Positions 37,336 to 46,255 of a DNA stretch of 64,000 bases are shown one piece after another. This stretch comes from Limnospira fusiformis SAG 85.79 (GTDB lineage Bacteria; Cyanobacteriota; Cyanobacteriia; Cyanobacteriales; Microcoleaceae): assembly GCF_012516315.1 (NCBI RefSeq), contig NZ_CP051185.1, forward strand, positions 5,523,363-5,587,362. Reading direction: 5' to 3'. The notes under the pieces are model-generated. The model was given only the letters and a program-made list of their open reading frames with translations, was not told where the DNA came from and ran no database searches. Position numbers and translations under genes: made by a program. The stretch's first letter is position 1, and each line of letters starts with the position of its first letter.

Positions 37336-38352
37336 ATGGTTATAAATGCACAGGACGGAAAATCTTTAGATGTGTTTGGGGTAGGAAATGCCCTATTAGA
37401 TATTCTGGCCTTTGTCGAAGATGATTTTCTGGAAACTCATCAACTGGGTCGCGGCGGTATGACTCTGATGGATGCTCACCAACAGGGTACTTTATTGCAA
37501 GAGTTGGAGAATAGCCCACTTAAATTAAGCTGTGGCGGTTCTGCTGCTAATACCATGATGGCGATCGCTCAAAGTGGTGGAACTGGTTATTTTGCAGCCA
37601 AAGTAGGTTCCGACACCAACGGCGAGTTTTACAGACAAGACATGACCGCCGCCGGAATTGAGTTTGGGGTTAAATCGGCTACTGAAGAACAAGGACCCAC
37701 AGGAACCTGTTTAGTCCTGACCACCCCAGACGCAGAACGCACCTTATGTACTAATTTAGGGGTATCTATTGCTCTGTCTCCAGCCGATATCGATTGGGAA
37801 GCATTTCGCCGCAGCCAATATGTATATATTGAAGGTTATCTCTGGGATGCTCCTGAACCCCGCCTAGCCTGTTTAGATATCCTCCAACAAGCTCAAACCC
37901 ATAATATTAAGGTGGCTCTCACCTTTTCTGACCTATTCCTGGTGGAACGACACGGCGAGGAACTGCGACAATTATCAGCAGAATATGCTGATGTGATTTT
38001 CTGTAATGCAGATGAAGTCAAGGCGTTTTGTCAAGAAACAGACCTAGAAGCCTGTGCGCGTCAAATGTCTTCCTTAGCGGATCTAATTTTCATTACTAAT
38101 GGCGGTCAAGGCTGTTTAGTTGTCCAAAATCAAACCATTACCCCGGTTTCTGGTTTTCCGGTGAAGCCTATTGATACTGTAGGTGCGGGGGATGCTTTTG
38201 CTGGTGGCGTTCTCTATGGACTCACTAACGGATTAACTACTGAGAAAGCTGCTCGCTGGGGGAATTATCTAGGTTCTCAAATTGTACAAGTCCGGGGCCC
38301 TCGTTTATCAGAATCCTATCGGTCACAGCTAGAAAAAATCATCAGCCGCTAA
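37336..38352 (+). CDS. PfkB family carbohydrate/nucleoside kinase
   Basis: This 338-residue ribokinase-fold protein has the N-terminal GNALLDILAFVEDDFL strand, the glycine-rich substrate block LSCGGSAANTMMAIAQSGG, and the C-terminal PfkB signature DTVGAGDAFAGGVLYGLTNG with the catalytic aspartate. Its resemblance is to the adenosine kinase-like branch, but the substrate cannot be fixed by eye. Phosphorylation of a sugar or nucleoside in the cytosol is expected. No operon partner is visible. An inverted repeat follows the stop. Confidence 0.88.
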   Translation: MVINAQDGKSLDVFGVGNALLDILAFVEDDFLETHQLGRGGMTLMDAHQQGTLLQELENSPLKLSCGGSAANTMMAIAQSGGTGYFAAKVGSDTNGEFYRQDMTAAGIEFGVKSATEEQGPTGTCLVLTTPDAERTLCTNLGVSIALSPADIDWEAFRRSQYVYIEGYLWDAPEPRLACLDILQQAQTHNIKVALTFSDLFLVERHGEELRQLSAEYADVIFCNADEVKAFCQETDLEACARQMSSLADLIFITNGGQGCLVVQNQTITPVSGFPVKPIDTVGAGDAFAGGVLYGLTNGLTTEKAARWGNYLGSQIVQVRGPRLSESYRSQLEKIISR

Positions 38353-38382
38353 TTTGATCATCGATTATCGATCATTATCCTG

Positions 38383-38469
38383 TAGGGGCGGTTTCCTACT
38401 CTCTCCTTAACCCCGGACTACAGAAATAGGAATATCTATCTTGTTTGTACCCGGTCCAAACCGCCCCTA
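38383..38469. terminator. 12-bp inverted repeat between convergent pfkB-type and rplY genes
   Basis: TAGGGGCGGTTT (38383-38394) pairs with AAACCGCCCCTA (38458-38469) around 63 nt. The sequence resembles the GC-rich parts of the repeat units at 4084-4440. It may be a bidirectional terminator or a degenerate copy of a dispersed repeat. Confidence 0.5.
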
Positions 38470-38476
38470 ATTCTGA

Positions 38477-39082
38477 TTAAGCTGTAGCTGCCTCAGTTTC
38501 TCCTTCCCCGTCTTCAGCTTGTCCGCCACCACGATACAGAATTGAAGCCACTACTTGATCAGCCTCAGCAATAACTTCTACACCCTCTGGGAGTTGCAGT
38601 TCACTAATATGCAGCGCATCGCCAACTTCTAGTGAAGAAACTTCTACATCAATAGCTTCGGGAATATTCCCTGGCTTGCAGTTTACTTGCACTTCAGTAA
38701 TTACTAGATCAAGCATTCCCCCACTATTTTTAACTCCGATGGGTTCGCCGATAAAGTTTAGGGGAATAGTGACTTCCACACTCTCGAGAGTTCCTACTGA
38801 GAAAAAACTCAGATGATAAGGAAAGCCTTTCCATGGGTGGGTTTGTACTTCCCGCAACAGAGCCTTACCAGCCCAGGATAAATCGGGAATATTCAGTTGA
38901 ATCAAGGTATGATTCACGGCTCCCTTTTTCATGAGATTTTCAGCGCTTTTGGCATCAATGGTCAGTTCTTCAGATTCAGCCCCTTTATGACCATAAAGAA
39001 CGGCGGGAATTAGACCCTCACGGCGTAAAGCTCTCGGTTTAGAACCTGATGGTCGCTTCTGACATTGTACAGTGATTTCCAT
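38477..39082 (-). CDS. rplY: 50S ribosomal protein L25/CTC
   Basis: This 201-residue protein has an L25 domain ([20 protein letters not shown], a GHKGAES turn) and the TL5/CTC C-terminal beta domain. It binds 5S rRNA in the large subunit. The extended form with an acidic C-terminal tail ([10 protein letters not shown]) is normal in cyanobacteria. purA lies upstream on the same strand, 95 bp away. Confidence 0.95.
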   Translation of the reverse strand: MEITVQCQKRPSGSKPRALRREGLIPAVLYGHKGAESEELTIDAKSAENLMKKGAVNHTLIQLNIPDLSWAGKALLREVQTHPWKGFPYHLSFFSVGTLESVEVTIPLNFIGEPIGVKNSGGMLDLVITEVQVNCKPGNIPEAIDVEVSSLEVGDALHISELQLPEGVEVIAEADQVVASILYRGGGQAEDGEGETEAATA

Positions 39083-39177
39083 GATTATTTCCTACTAACT
39101 AAACTGTGATGAATTTAGGGATATTTTAACCCAAAAATGCCGAGCGATCGCCACCCCATAAAATTTGATCACTCGGG

Positions 39178-41025
<1,848 letters not shown>

Positions 41026-41565
41026 ATGATTAATACTCTAAATGAAGCCAATATAAACTTATTACACAAAGTGCAGAAACTTACTGGCATGAGCCAATTT
41101 GAGGCAGAAGTTGCGATCGACAAAATCACCAAATCAACCCCCTCTGGCTTCATGAACATCAAAAACCTTGAGCGAGAAGGCAAAACTACCCCCGACATTC
41201 AACTGGTTAATAATTTTGTGAACCGTATGCCTCCCTACCAAGGCACTATTTATCGTGGTATCCCTTTTAGTAAATTAGAAAAACTGCAATCTTTTCTGAC
41301 ACTTATTCAACGCAATTGCGGATATACTATTGACTATATGACCAGCTTTACCTCCGATGAGTTAGTAGCGGAAGATTATGCTTATTCTGCCTATCCAGTA
41401 ATCATCAGGATTAAAAATAATATTTCTGGCATTTCAATTAAAGAGTTTTTAATTTACAGCGAAAATGAAATCATAATTCCCAAAGGAACCCAATATCGCT
41501 TAACTCATTTACCGAAAGTAATTGAACCAGAAGAAATTTTATATATTGACATGGAAGAAATTTAA
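41026..41565 (+). CDS. ADP-ribosyltransferase-like protein
   Basis: This 179-residue protein has the three marks of the R-S-E class of mono-ADP-ribosyltransferases. These are an arginine on a strand in GTIYRGIPFSKLEKLQSFL (near residue 75), an S-T-S-like TSFTSDELVAEDYAYS block (near 105), and an E-x-E pair in YSENEIIIPKGTQYRLTHL (near 148-150). It lacks a signal peptide. The N-terminal 60 residues are helical with no known domain. Such proteins modify host or phage targets with ADP-ribose from NAD. No antitoxin, secretion gene or immunity gene lies next to it. A terminator-like hairpin precedes it, so expression may be attenuated. The family call rests on motif spacing only. Confidence 0.6.
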   Translation: MINTLNEANINLLHKVQKLTGMSQFEAEVAIDKITKSTPSGFMNIKNLEREGKTTPDIQLVNNFVNRMPPYQGTIYRGIPFSKLEKLQSFLTLIQRNCGYTIDYMTSFTSDELVAEDYAYSAYPVIIRIKNNISGISIKEFLIYSENEIIIPKGTQYRLTHLPKVIEPEEILYIDMEEI

Positions 41566-41646
41566 AATCATGCTCTAGGGGTGGTTTCTGGCAAATGTTC
41601 CCCCACCCGTAGAGACGAAGGAATCACCCGATCATATCACCCGCCC

Positions 41647-42228
41647 TTATTGCTTATAAATCTGGTCAATTAACCAAATTGAGGCAACAATACCGACAAA
41701 GTGGGCTAGAATGGTGTGATTGCTGGCGAGAACGACAATCAGATCTAGAGGTTGGATAAAGTCGCGAACAGTACCGGTTCCGAATACTAACTGGGAAGTA
41801 GGTTGAGAGAGGGCTTTAGCAAATAATATCCCACCGATCGCCTCTGCCGCAATGAGGGTGAGAGTCATTCCCACCAAATTACTAATTAGGGTAATGCGAA
41901 TTTGCTTAATAGTGTCAGCGCGGGAAGGTCGCTGCGGTCTACCCTCTCGTAAGCGTTTAGATAGGCGAGTATAAGCATAGGCTTGATAGGTACTGAACCC
42001 CAACACCAACAAGCCAGCCACGGCAAAAAAGAAACCGCCGCTAGTCACGGCGGATGTACTCCCGCCGCCGGTAGTTTGGGCGGCTACAGCCGCAAAAAAT
42101 AGGATAATGGCAGAAATTACAGCTAGGACAAGCTGCGCCCAAAAACAGATCCATCCCGCCCTACGGAGGGCAACAGCAACTCGCTGGGCGGACGCAGGTA
42201 AAGCTGGGCGTTCAGATGGATTAGACAT
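41647..42228 (-). CDS. DUF3611 membrane protein
   Basis: This 193-residue protein has four hydrophobic helices. It begins VALRRAGWICFWAQLVLAVI and continues GFFFAVAGLLVLGFSTYQAY, the pattern of DUF3611, a family of cyanobacteria and chloroplasts distantly related to plastid TIC21/CIA5-type proteins. It is likely an integral thylakoid or plasma-membrane protein. Its function is unknown. It is transcribed away from the second IS607-type element. Confidence 0.75.
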   Translation of the reverse strand: MSNPSERPALPASAQRVAVALRRAGWICFWAQLVLAVISAIILFFAAVAAQTTGGGSTSAVTSGGFFFAVAGLLVLGFSTYQAYAYTRLSKRLREGRPQRPSRADTIKQIRITLISNLVGMTLTLIAAEAIGGILFAKALSQPTSQLVFGTGTVRDFIQPLDLIVVLASNHTILAHFVGIVASIWLIDQIYKQ

Positions 42229-42323
42229 TGTTTGAGGCTATATTTTGACTTGACCAATGGTAGATAATCAGTTCGGTGTGCTACATTTAACCTGTTCAAA
42301 CCTGTACAAAAATTATGAAAGCT

Positions 42324-43448
42324 TTACACAGATTGAAAAAGTATCGCATTGTCTTGGAAGACAACGGCAGTAGCCTGCAAAGCACGAAGCATAATGTTTC
42401 GTGCGCCTACCCAATCACGGGGTGCTGTATAGCCGCAATTAGGACATTTAAAAACCTTACTTCCCCCTAGTTTCTCATGGATTTTACCACAATGGGGGCA
42501 GGTTTTAGAGGTATAACTTTCGTTACAACGAACCACTAAAACACCTTTTCTTTCTGCCTGTTGCATCAGATGTTTAGCAAATCTGTAGTGACTCCAAGTT
42601 AACAAGTTTTTCACTGACTTAGAGTTGAGCTTTCTACGAGATTTTAAAACCATTTGACTAGAATTAAAAGTAGGAAGAAAGATAAGTTTATAGTGATTAA
42701 CCAAGAAATGAGCGACTTTCTTATGTAAATCATCCACTAGGTTACGAATCCGCTCCCGCATTCGATGAGAAGCTTTACGCATTTGATCTCGTTTTCGTTT
42801 AATTTTACATTGGCTAATCCGGCTCATTAAAAGGTCTAAATGGTAGCAAAGGCGATTGATTTTGCCAATATCATTAGTGGCAAAATCAGTAATGGATTCA
42901 CCATCATAACCCACCAAAAAGGAGCGCACACCAGGGTCTAAAGCCATAACTCGCTTTTGCTCTGTTGTTTCCCGCTCTTGATACTCTGGAAAACAACCAT
43001 ACCATTTACCCCTTGCGTATTTTAGTTGTGTTCCATAAAGGCAATTCTTAGGTATAGCTTGAGGTGAAGTAAAGGTTAAACCTTTAGTTAAACGGGGATA
43101 CCAAGCCCCATTTTTAAAGTTATTCACCTTGAATTTAATGATTTGAGATGGTGCTCTACAGGACTTGAATTTGACTTGACCACCGGCTGCATTAGCTTGT
43201 TTAAAAGCATCGAAAGCATCGGCTACTGCTTCCTGTAATTGATGTCCTGGTAAAGATTTCACCCATTCCGGTTTGTCACTATCTCTGACTAACTTTTGGC
43301 AGTCAAAACAGCTCCCTTTATAGCCATGTTTAAAAGTGGCAATGGTATAGTTATAAATCCACCGATAAGCAGCTAACCAACGTTTCCAAACAGCCTGTAA
43401 TTCTTGACCAGGATACAATCTCACCTTCCTCAATCTGTTCGGAGTCAT
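42324..43448 (-). CDS. tnpB: TnpB RNA-guided nuclease family protein (element 2)
   Basis: I start this at the ATG at 43448 (MTPNRLRKVRLYPGQELQAV), giving 374 residues. RuvC acids are present in VMALDPGVRSFLVGYD, LIFLPTFNSSQM and APRDWVGARNIMLRAL, with the zinc finger CPHCGKIHEKLGGSKVFKCP followed by NCG. It is clearly related to the TnpB of element 1 but only moderately similar along its length, so the two are separate arrivals or an old duplication. The guide RNA would be expected near its 3' end (42,240-42,400). Confidence 0.85.
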   Translation of the reverse strand: MTPNRLRKVRLYPGQELQAVWKRWLAAYRWIYNYTIATFKHGYKGSCFDCQKLVRDSDKPEWVKSLPGHQLQEAVADAFDAFKQANAAGGQVKFKSCRAPSQIIKFKVNNFKNGAWYPRLTKGLTFTSPQAIPKNCLYGTQLKYARGKWYGCFPEYQERETTEQKRVMALDPGVRSFLVGYDGESITDFATNDIGKINRLCYHLDLLMSRISQCKIKRKRDQMRKASHRMRERIRNLVDDLHKKVAHFLVNHYKLIFLPTFNSSQMVLKSRRKLNSKSVKNLLTWSHYRFAKHLMQQAERKGVLVVRCNESYTSKTCPHCGKIHEKLGGSKVFKCPNCGYTAPRDWVGARNIMLRALQATAVVFQDNAILFQSV

Positions 43449-44004
43449 CTTGCTTGTCTGATGACGGGGTTTCTTTTTGAAGTTCTTTACGGGCTGGTTT
43501 TTCGTACTTTCGTAGTCCGTAAATCCGAGCAGAGAAACAGTGGAGGATGGACAAGATATCGCTAACGAGTTCTTGTTCTGGAGAGAGACTCTTTTTCCTG
43601 AGAACCACGAATTAACATCCACTTTCTGCACATAACCATTCAATGAGTGGAAATCCGAAACGGACAAGCCTATCGGCGTGAGCGATGACAAGTGTGCCGA
43701 TATTTCCTTCGTATATTCGTTCCAATATAGCGAGGAATTTTCGCCGTTTAAAATTGAGTCCACTGCCAACTTCTGTAAGAATTTATGCTGTTGGGTATGC
43801 GCTGCGTAGAAATTCAGCCTGTCTAATGAGGTCATCCTTTTGGGAATGGGTGCTGACTCTTGTATAACAGACAATGGGCTTTTGTTTCTCGGCTTCTTCG
43901 ATGATGTATCTGCGTTGGTTGCCAACGGTACGAACGGCTTTAATTGCGCCGAGTTTTTCCCATCTTCGCCAGGTGGCAACGCTGGGTGTAACATATTTTG
44001 GCAC
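43351..44004 (-). pseudogene. tnpA: IS607-type serine recombinase tnpA, two nonsense codons (element 2)
   Basis: The frame reads PKYVTPSVATWRRWEKLGAI and VGNQRRYIIEE, then VCYTRVSTHSQKDDLIRQAE, GSGLNFKRRKFLAILERIYE and LVIAHADRLVRFGFPLIEWL. It is closed by TAA at 43783-43785 and again by TAA at 43612-43614. Compared with the element 1 protein, about seven residues of the helix-turn-helix are also missing between TPS and VATWRRW. The recombinase is therefore almost certainly dead, while tnpB in the same element is open. Confidence 0.8.
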
Positions 44005-44076
44005 TTTAACTCCGGTTATTGTGGTGGTTGCTATTGTAACAGGTTTTTGGTTTGTGTGTAGGTTTGAGGAAGTTTT

Positions 44077-44726
44077 TTGTTACTAGCAAGCACGTCAGAC
44101 CTGCTGGAAACCACCAACACCTATTTACAAACTGCCGTCGCCCCTGTGGCGGCTGAAATAGATCGCCAACCAGAAGCATTAAAGCCGGCTTGGCGGGGGT
44201 TAGGGAAACTAGGAGTTCTGACTTTACGGGTCGGACCCGCCCCAGTAACAGCAGAAACCTTCGCCCTATTCACGGAACAAATAGCCCGCTATTCTGGGGC
44301 TTTAGCATTTTTGCAGACCCAACATCAAAGCGCGGCGGGGATGCTATCCCTAAGTGATAATTCTACCCTCCGAGAGCAATATTTACCTGAGATGAAATAC
44401 GGAACCGTTGGGGTAGGAATTGGTTTTTCTCATTTGAGACATTCTGGAAAGCGAATGGTGACAGCATTAGAGGTTGAGGGAGGGTTTCAGCTTAACGGAA
44501 CAGTTCCCTGGGTGACAGGATCTGGCATTTTTGATCAGTTTATCCTGGCGGCGAGTTTACCAGATGGGCGGGCGGTGTTTGGGATGGTTCCTTTTCGGGA
44601 TACTCAGGGAACTCAGGGGGAAATTAGCCTGGGTGTACATAGGTCTCTTTGTGCTATGACTGCGACTAATACGGTTACTGTGAGGCTGACTGATTGGTTT
44701 TTATCAGCTAACCTGGTGGTGTCTAT
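44077..44726 (+). pseudogene. Acyl-CoA dehydrogenase family gene, 5' fragment
   Basis: About 217 residues of an acyl-CoA dehydrogenase-fold protein are visible: LLETTNTYLQTAVAPVAAEI at the N-terminus, LAFLQTQHQSAAGMLSLSDN, and the flavin/substrate strand LNGTVPWVTGSGIFDQFILA. Native coding ends within TCTATC at the 18-kb element junction (44,720-44,726); the following codons up to a TGA at 44,740-44,742 are element sequence. The first codon used (TTG) follows an in-frame TGA close to an IS607-type element, so the true N-terminus may be lost. The protein resumes at 62,784. Loss of function is expected unless the element is excised. Confidence 0.8.
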
Positions 44727-44749
44727 CCGGTTAGGGTCATGAACCCTAA
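44720..44749 (+). other. Left attachment junction (attL)
   Basis: Overlap TGTCTAT (44,720-44,726) followed by the element's core arm CCGGTTAG. The arm runs into a perfect 7-bp palindrome, TTAGGGT (44,731-44,737) and ACCCTAA (44,743-44,749), with a 5-bp centre. Confidence 0.82.
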
Positions 44750-44931
44750 ACCCCTACCCTAACTGCAATTACCGGAATTTACTTAACCCGATAGTCGTAC
44801 CGTTACACTTAATATGCACTCCATTCAGTCTTAGCACACGGGACGATTAGTGCATATCCCTTAGCAACAAAACTTAATTATTGACGGGTTAATCAATAAG
44901 CACAACTTAATCAATCTGTCAAATACCCACA

Positions 44932-45069
44932 CCTCCCCTCAACCAGACACCGATAGGTTAACTCCCTTGTGATACCCGTCAATGGCAAGCCTATCGGTTC
45001 GTACCTCACCATTGACTGCTATCACGTCGGTCGTTTCCCCAAAGAGTGTTTGTTCCGGTTGAGGGGAGG
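44932..45069 (+). ncRNA. Possible pseudoknotted RNA in the left repeat
   Basis: An outer stem pairs CCTCCCCTCAACC (44,932-44,944) with GGTTGAGGGGAGG (45,057-45,069). Inside, ACCGATAGG (44,949-44,957) pairs with CCTATCGGT (44,990-44,998). GTGATA (44,969-44,974) and GTCAATGG (44,978-44,985) pair with TATCAC (45,020-45,025) and CCATTGAC (45,009-45,016). The two inner helices interleave, which is pseudoknot topology. In the right copy a T-A pair of the outer stem is changed to C-G on both sides. Strand and transcription are not shown; a DNA-level role is equally possible. Confidence 0.5.
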
Positions 45070-45220
45070 ATATGTTTCAAAATCAACCACGATAGCCGTA
45101 GGTAGCCGTAGGGGGGAACCCGCTAGGGAATCAACGTACAAAGATATCAGACCGCCTTTCCGTGGACTAGACCTATAGGGGAAACTATGTGCGATCGCAA
45201 AATCTAAATCATCTCCTACC

Positions 45221-45360
45221 GGATCCAACCCGATACCCCTAAACAACTTTTCAACTGGTGACAATTACCGAGATGGGAATCGATACCCACATAATCCTTA
45301 GCAAGTCTCTAGTCTTTGGTGGTAATCACCCCGTGCGGAAACCGATACCAACATAATCAG
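45221..45360 (+). repeat. Three CGATACC boxes in the left repeat
   Basis: CGATACC occurs at 45,231, 45,281 and 45,343, each preceded by GGA and the last two followed by CACATAATC or AACATAATC. The spacing is 50 and 62 bp. They resemble degenerate iterons and recur in the right repeat. Confidence 0.5.
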
Positions 45361-45470
45361 TTCACCCCCAAAATCTTAGCCGTAGGTTGTAGGTAAAGCT
45401 ATCTGTTGGGGGTAACTTAGTTCTGGGTAATATCTGGACATGATAGGGTAGGCATTCATATAAATCATTT

Positions 45471-45549
45471 ACACTCCTGTACTGCAGGAGTGTAACGGGG
45501 TAGGCTCAATGATTTTTTAACATTCTACACTCCTGTAATACAGGAGTGT
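45471..45549. promoter_or_regulatory. Paired palindromic boxes, left repeat
   Basis: Two 23-bp palindromes with arms ACACTCCTG and CAGGAGTGT and 5-bp centres (TACTG and TAATA) lie at 45,471-45,493 and 45,527-45,549, 56 bp apart start to start. Perfect dyads of this kind are typical of dimeric repressor or ParB-like binding sites. Confidence 0.7.
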
Positions 45550-45569
45550 ATTCAAAAAATACATAGACA

Positions 45570-45596
45570 CCCCCTACAGTCAGAAACCATAGGGGG
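45570..45596 (-). terminator. Terminator-like hairpin at the inner edge of the left repeat
   Basis: CCCCCTA (45,570-45,576) pairs with TAGGGGG (45,590-45,596). Read leftward it is followed by a T-rich run (ATTTTTT in the complement at 45,550-45,562). It lies just beyond the stop of the leftmost gene and has a mirror copy in the right repeat. Confidence 0.65.
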
Positions 45597-45626
45597 TCAT
45601 TAAGTTATTGGGGTAGCTGTTAGGCG

Positions 45627-45902
45627 TTAGGGCTTACGCCAACCATCATCATCAATATCATCTCTGTTGATTGGGAGATGGGGTGATTGCTTTTTGCCCC
45701 CTAACTGTTGTTTACAGGCTATTTGTTCTAACGATTTTTTAAAAAACTCAAATAATATGTCTAACTTTTGATTGTTTAAATCTAGTTTTGATTCGATAAT
45801 TTTATTCTCCTTGACTATCGCATACGCTGAACACAAGACCACAATTATTATCAAAGCTAATTCAATAATTATGAATCTTTGACAGATTGATATTGTATTC
45901 AT
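45627..45902 (-). CDS. Single-helix membrane protein (holin/spanin-like?)
   Basis: I chose the ATG at 45,902, which overlaps the TGA of the upstream gene (ATGA), giving 91 residues. A hydrophobic helix (FIIIELALIIIVVLCSAYAI) is followed by a charged coiled coil and a hydrophilic tail ending DDIDDDGWRKP. One helix plus a coiled coil at the end of a fibre operon recalls phage holins or spanins, but no motif proves it. The stop codon lies inside the terminal repeat. A longer frame starts at 45,935. Confidence 0.55.
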   Translation of the reverse strand: MNTISICQRFIIIELALIIIVVLCSAYAIVKENKIIESKLDLNNQKLDILFEFFKKSLEQIACKQQLGGKKQSPHLPINRDDIDDDGWRKP

Positions 45903-46255
45903 TGCATTAATCTCCAAAAATAAAGGGTAAACCATTTTATCCGTTCTAACGGGTCAAATACCGCATAAAAATTACTATATGGTGGTGATTCAATTATTTG
46001 ATATTCATTTAGCCAAATAGTTTCACGTTTAACCATCATATTCTGCTTCATATCATTGTATGTGTAAAATTTCAACCAACCCGCCATTTTCCAGTAAGTA
46101 GAAACTTGGTCTGCATCAAATAATATCCTTACAAATTTGCTACCTGATATATCTGGCAATCGTTTACCTCCGTGTGAGGTATCATCCTCTTTGATAAAAT
46201 ATTGGTTGTAAGCTAAAAACCAATTAGTTTCAGATATATCATATTTGTTAGACAT
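45899..46255 (-). CDS. Protein of unknown function (118 aa) in the fibre operon
   Basis: This soluble, aromatic-rich protein (eight tryptophans or more; WKMAGWLKFYTYND and LERIKWFTLYFWRLM) has no recognised domain. Its ATG overlaps the fibre stop codon by one base (TAATG), and its TGA overlaps the next start, so three genes are translationally coupled. A fibre-assembly or tail accessory role is inferred only from position. Confidence 0.55.
   Translation of the reverse strand: MSNKYDISETNWFLAYNQYFIKEDDTSHGGKRLPDISGSKFVRILFDADQVSTYWKMAGWLKFYTYNDMKQNMMVKRETIWLNEYQIIESPPYSNFYAVFDPLERIKWFTLYFWRLMQ

Larger units (their letters stand above)
42324..44004 (-). mobile_element. IS607-type element 2 (tnpB intact, tnpA broken)
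   Basis: A second IS607-type pair with the same order as element 1. It lies between the DUF3611 gene and the acyl-CoA dehydrogenase-like gene, with its outer end within about 70 bp of the latter's first recognisable codon, so it may have removed the native start or promoter. Exact ends are not visible. Confidence 0.75.
44781..45643 (+). repeat. Left terminal inverted repeat (863 bp)
   Basis: It matches the reverse complement of 60,171-61,098 nearly throughout, beginning ACTTAACCCGATAGTCG and ending GGCTTACGCCAAC. The right copy is 65 bp longer because of one segment between two GCGATCGCAC boxes; otherwise the copies are colinear with a few base changes. It contains a possible structured RNA, three CGATACC boxes, two palindromes and a terminator-like hairpin, and supplies the stop codon of the leftmost gene. 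Confidence 0.93.

Noticed and set aside
41026-41565. A toxin-antitoxin pair built on the ADP-ribosyltransferase-like gene
   Set aside because: No small partner gene overlaps or adjoins it on either side; the nearest genes are a convergent DUF3611 gene and divergent purA.
43449-43994. The long 5' extension of the tnpB frame of element 2
   Set aside because: Same situation: tnpA motifs are in a different frame over this stretch and the extension has no TnpB features.
44969-45178. A 69-residue open frame conserved in both terminal repeats (also 60,701-60,910)
   Set aside because: The repeats are near-identical, so conservation is automatic. The one amino acid change (R to G) is explained by the paired stem change, which argues for structure, not protein. 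No ribosome-binding site is clear.
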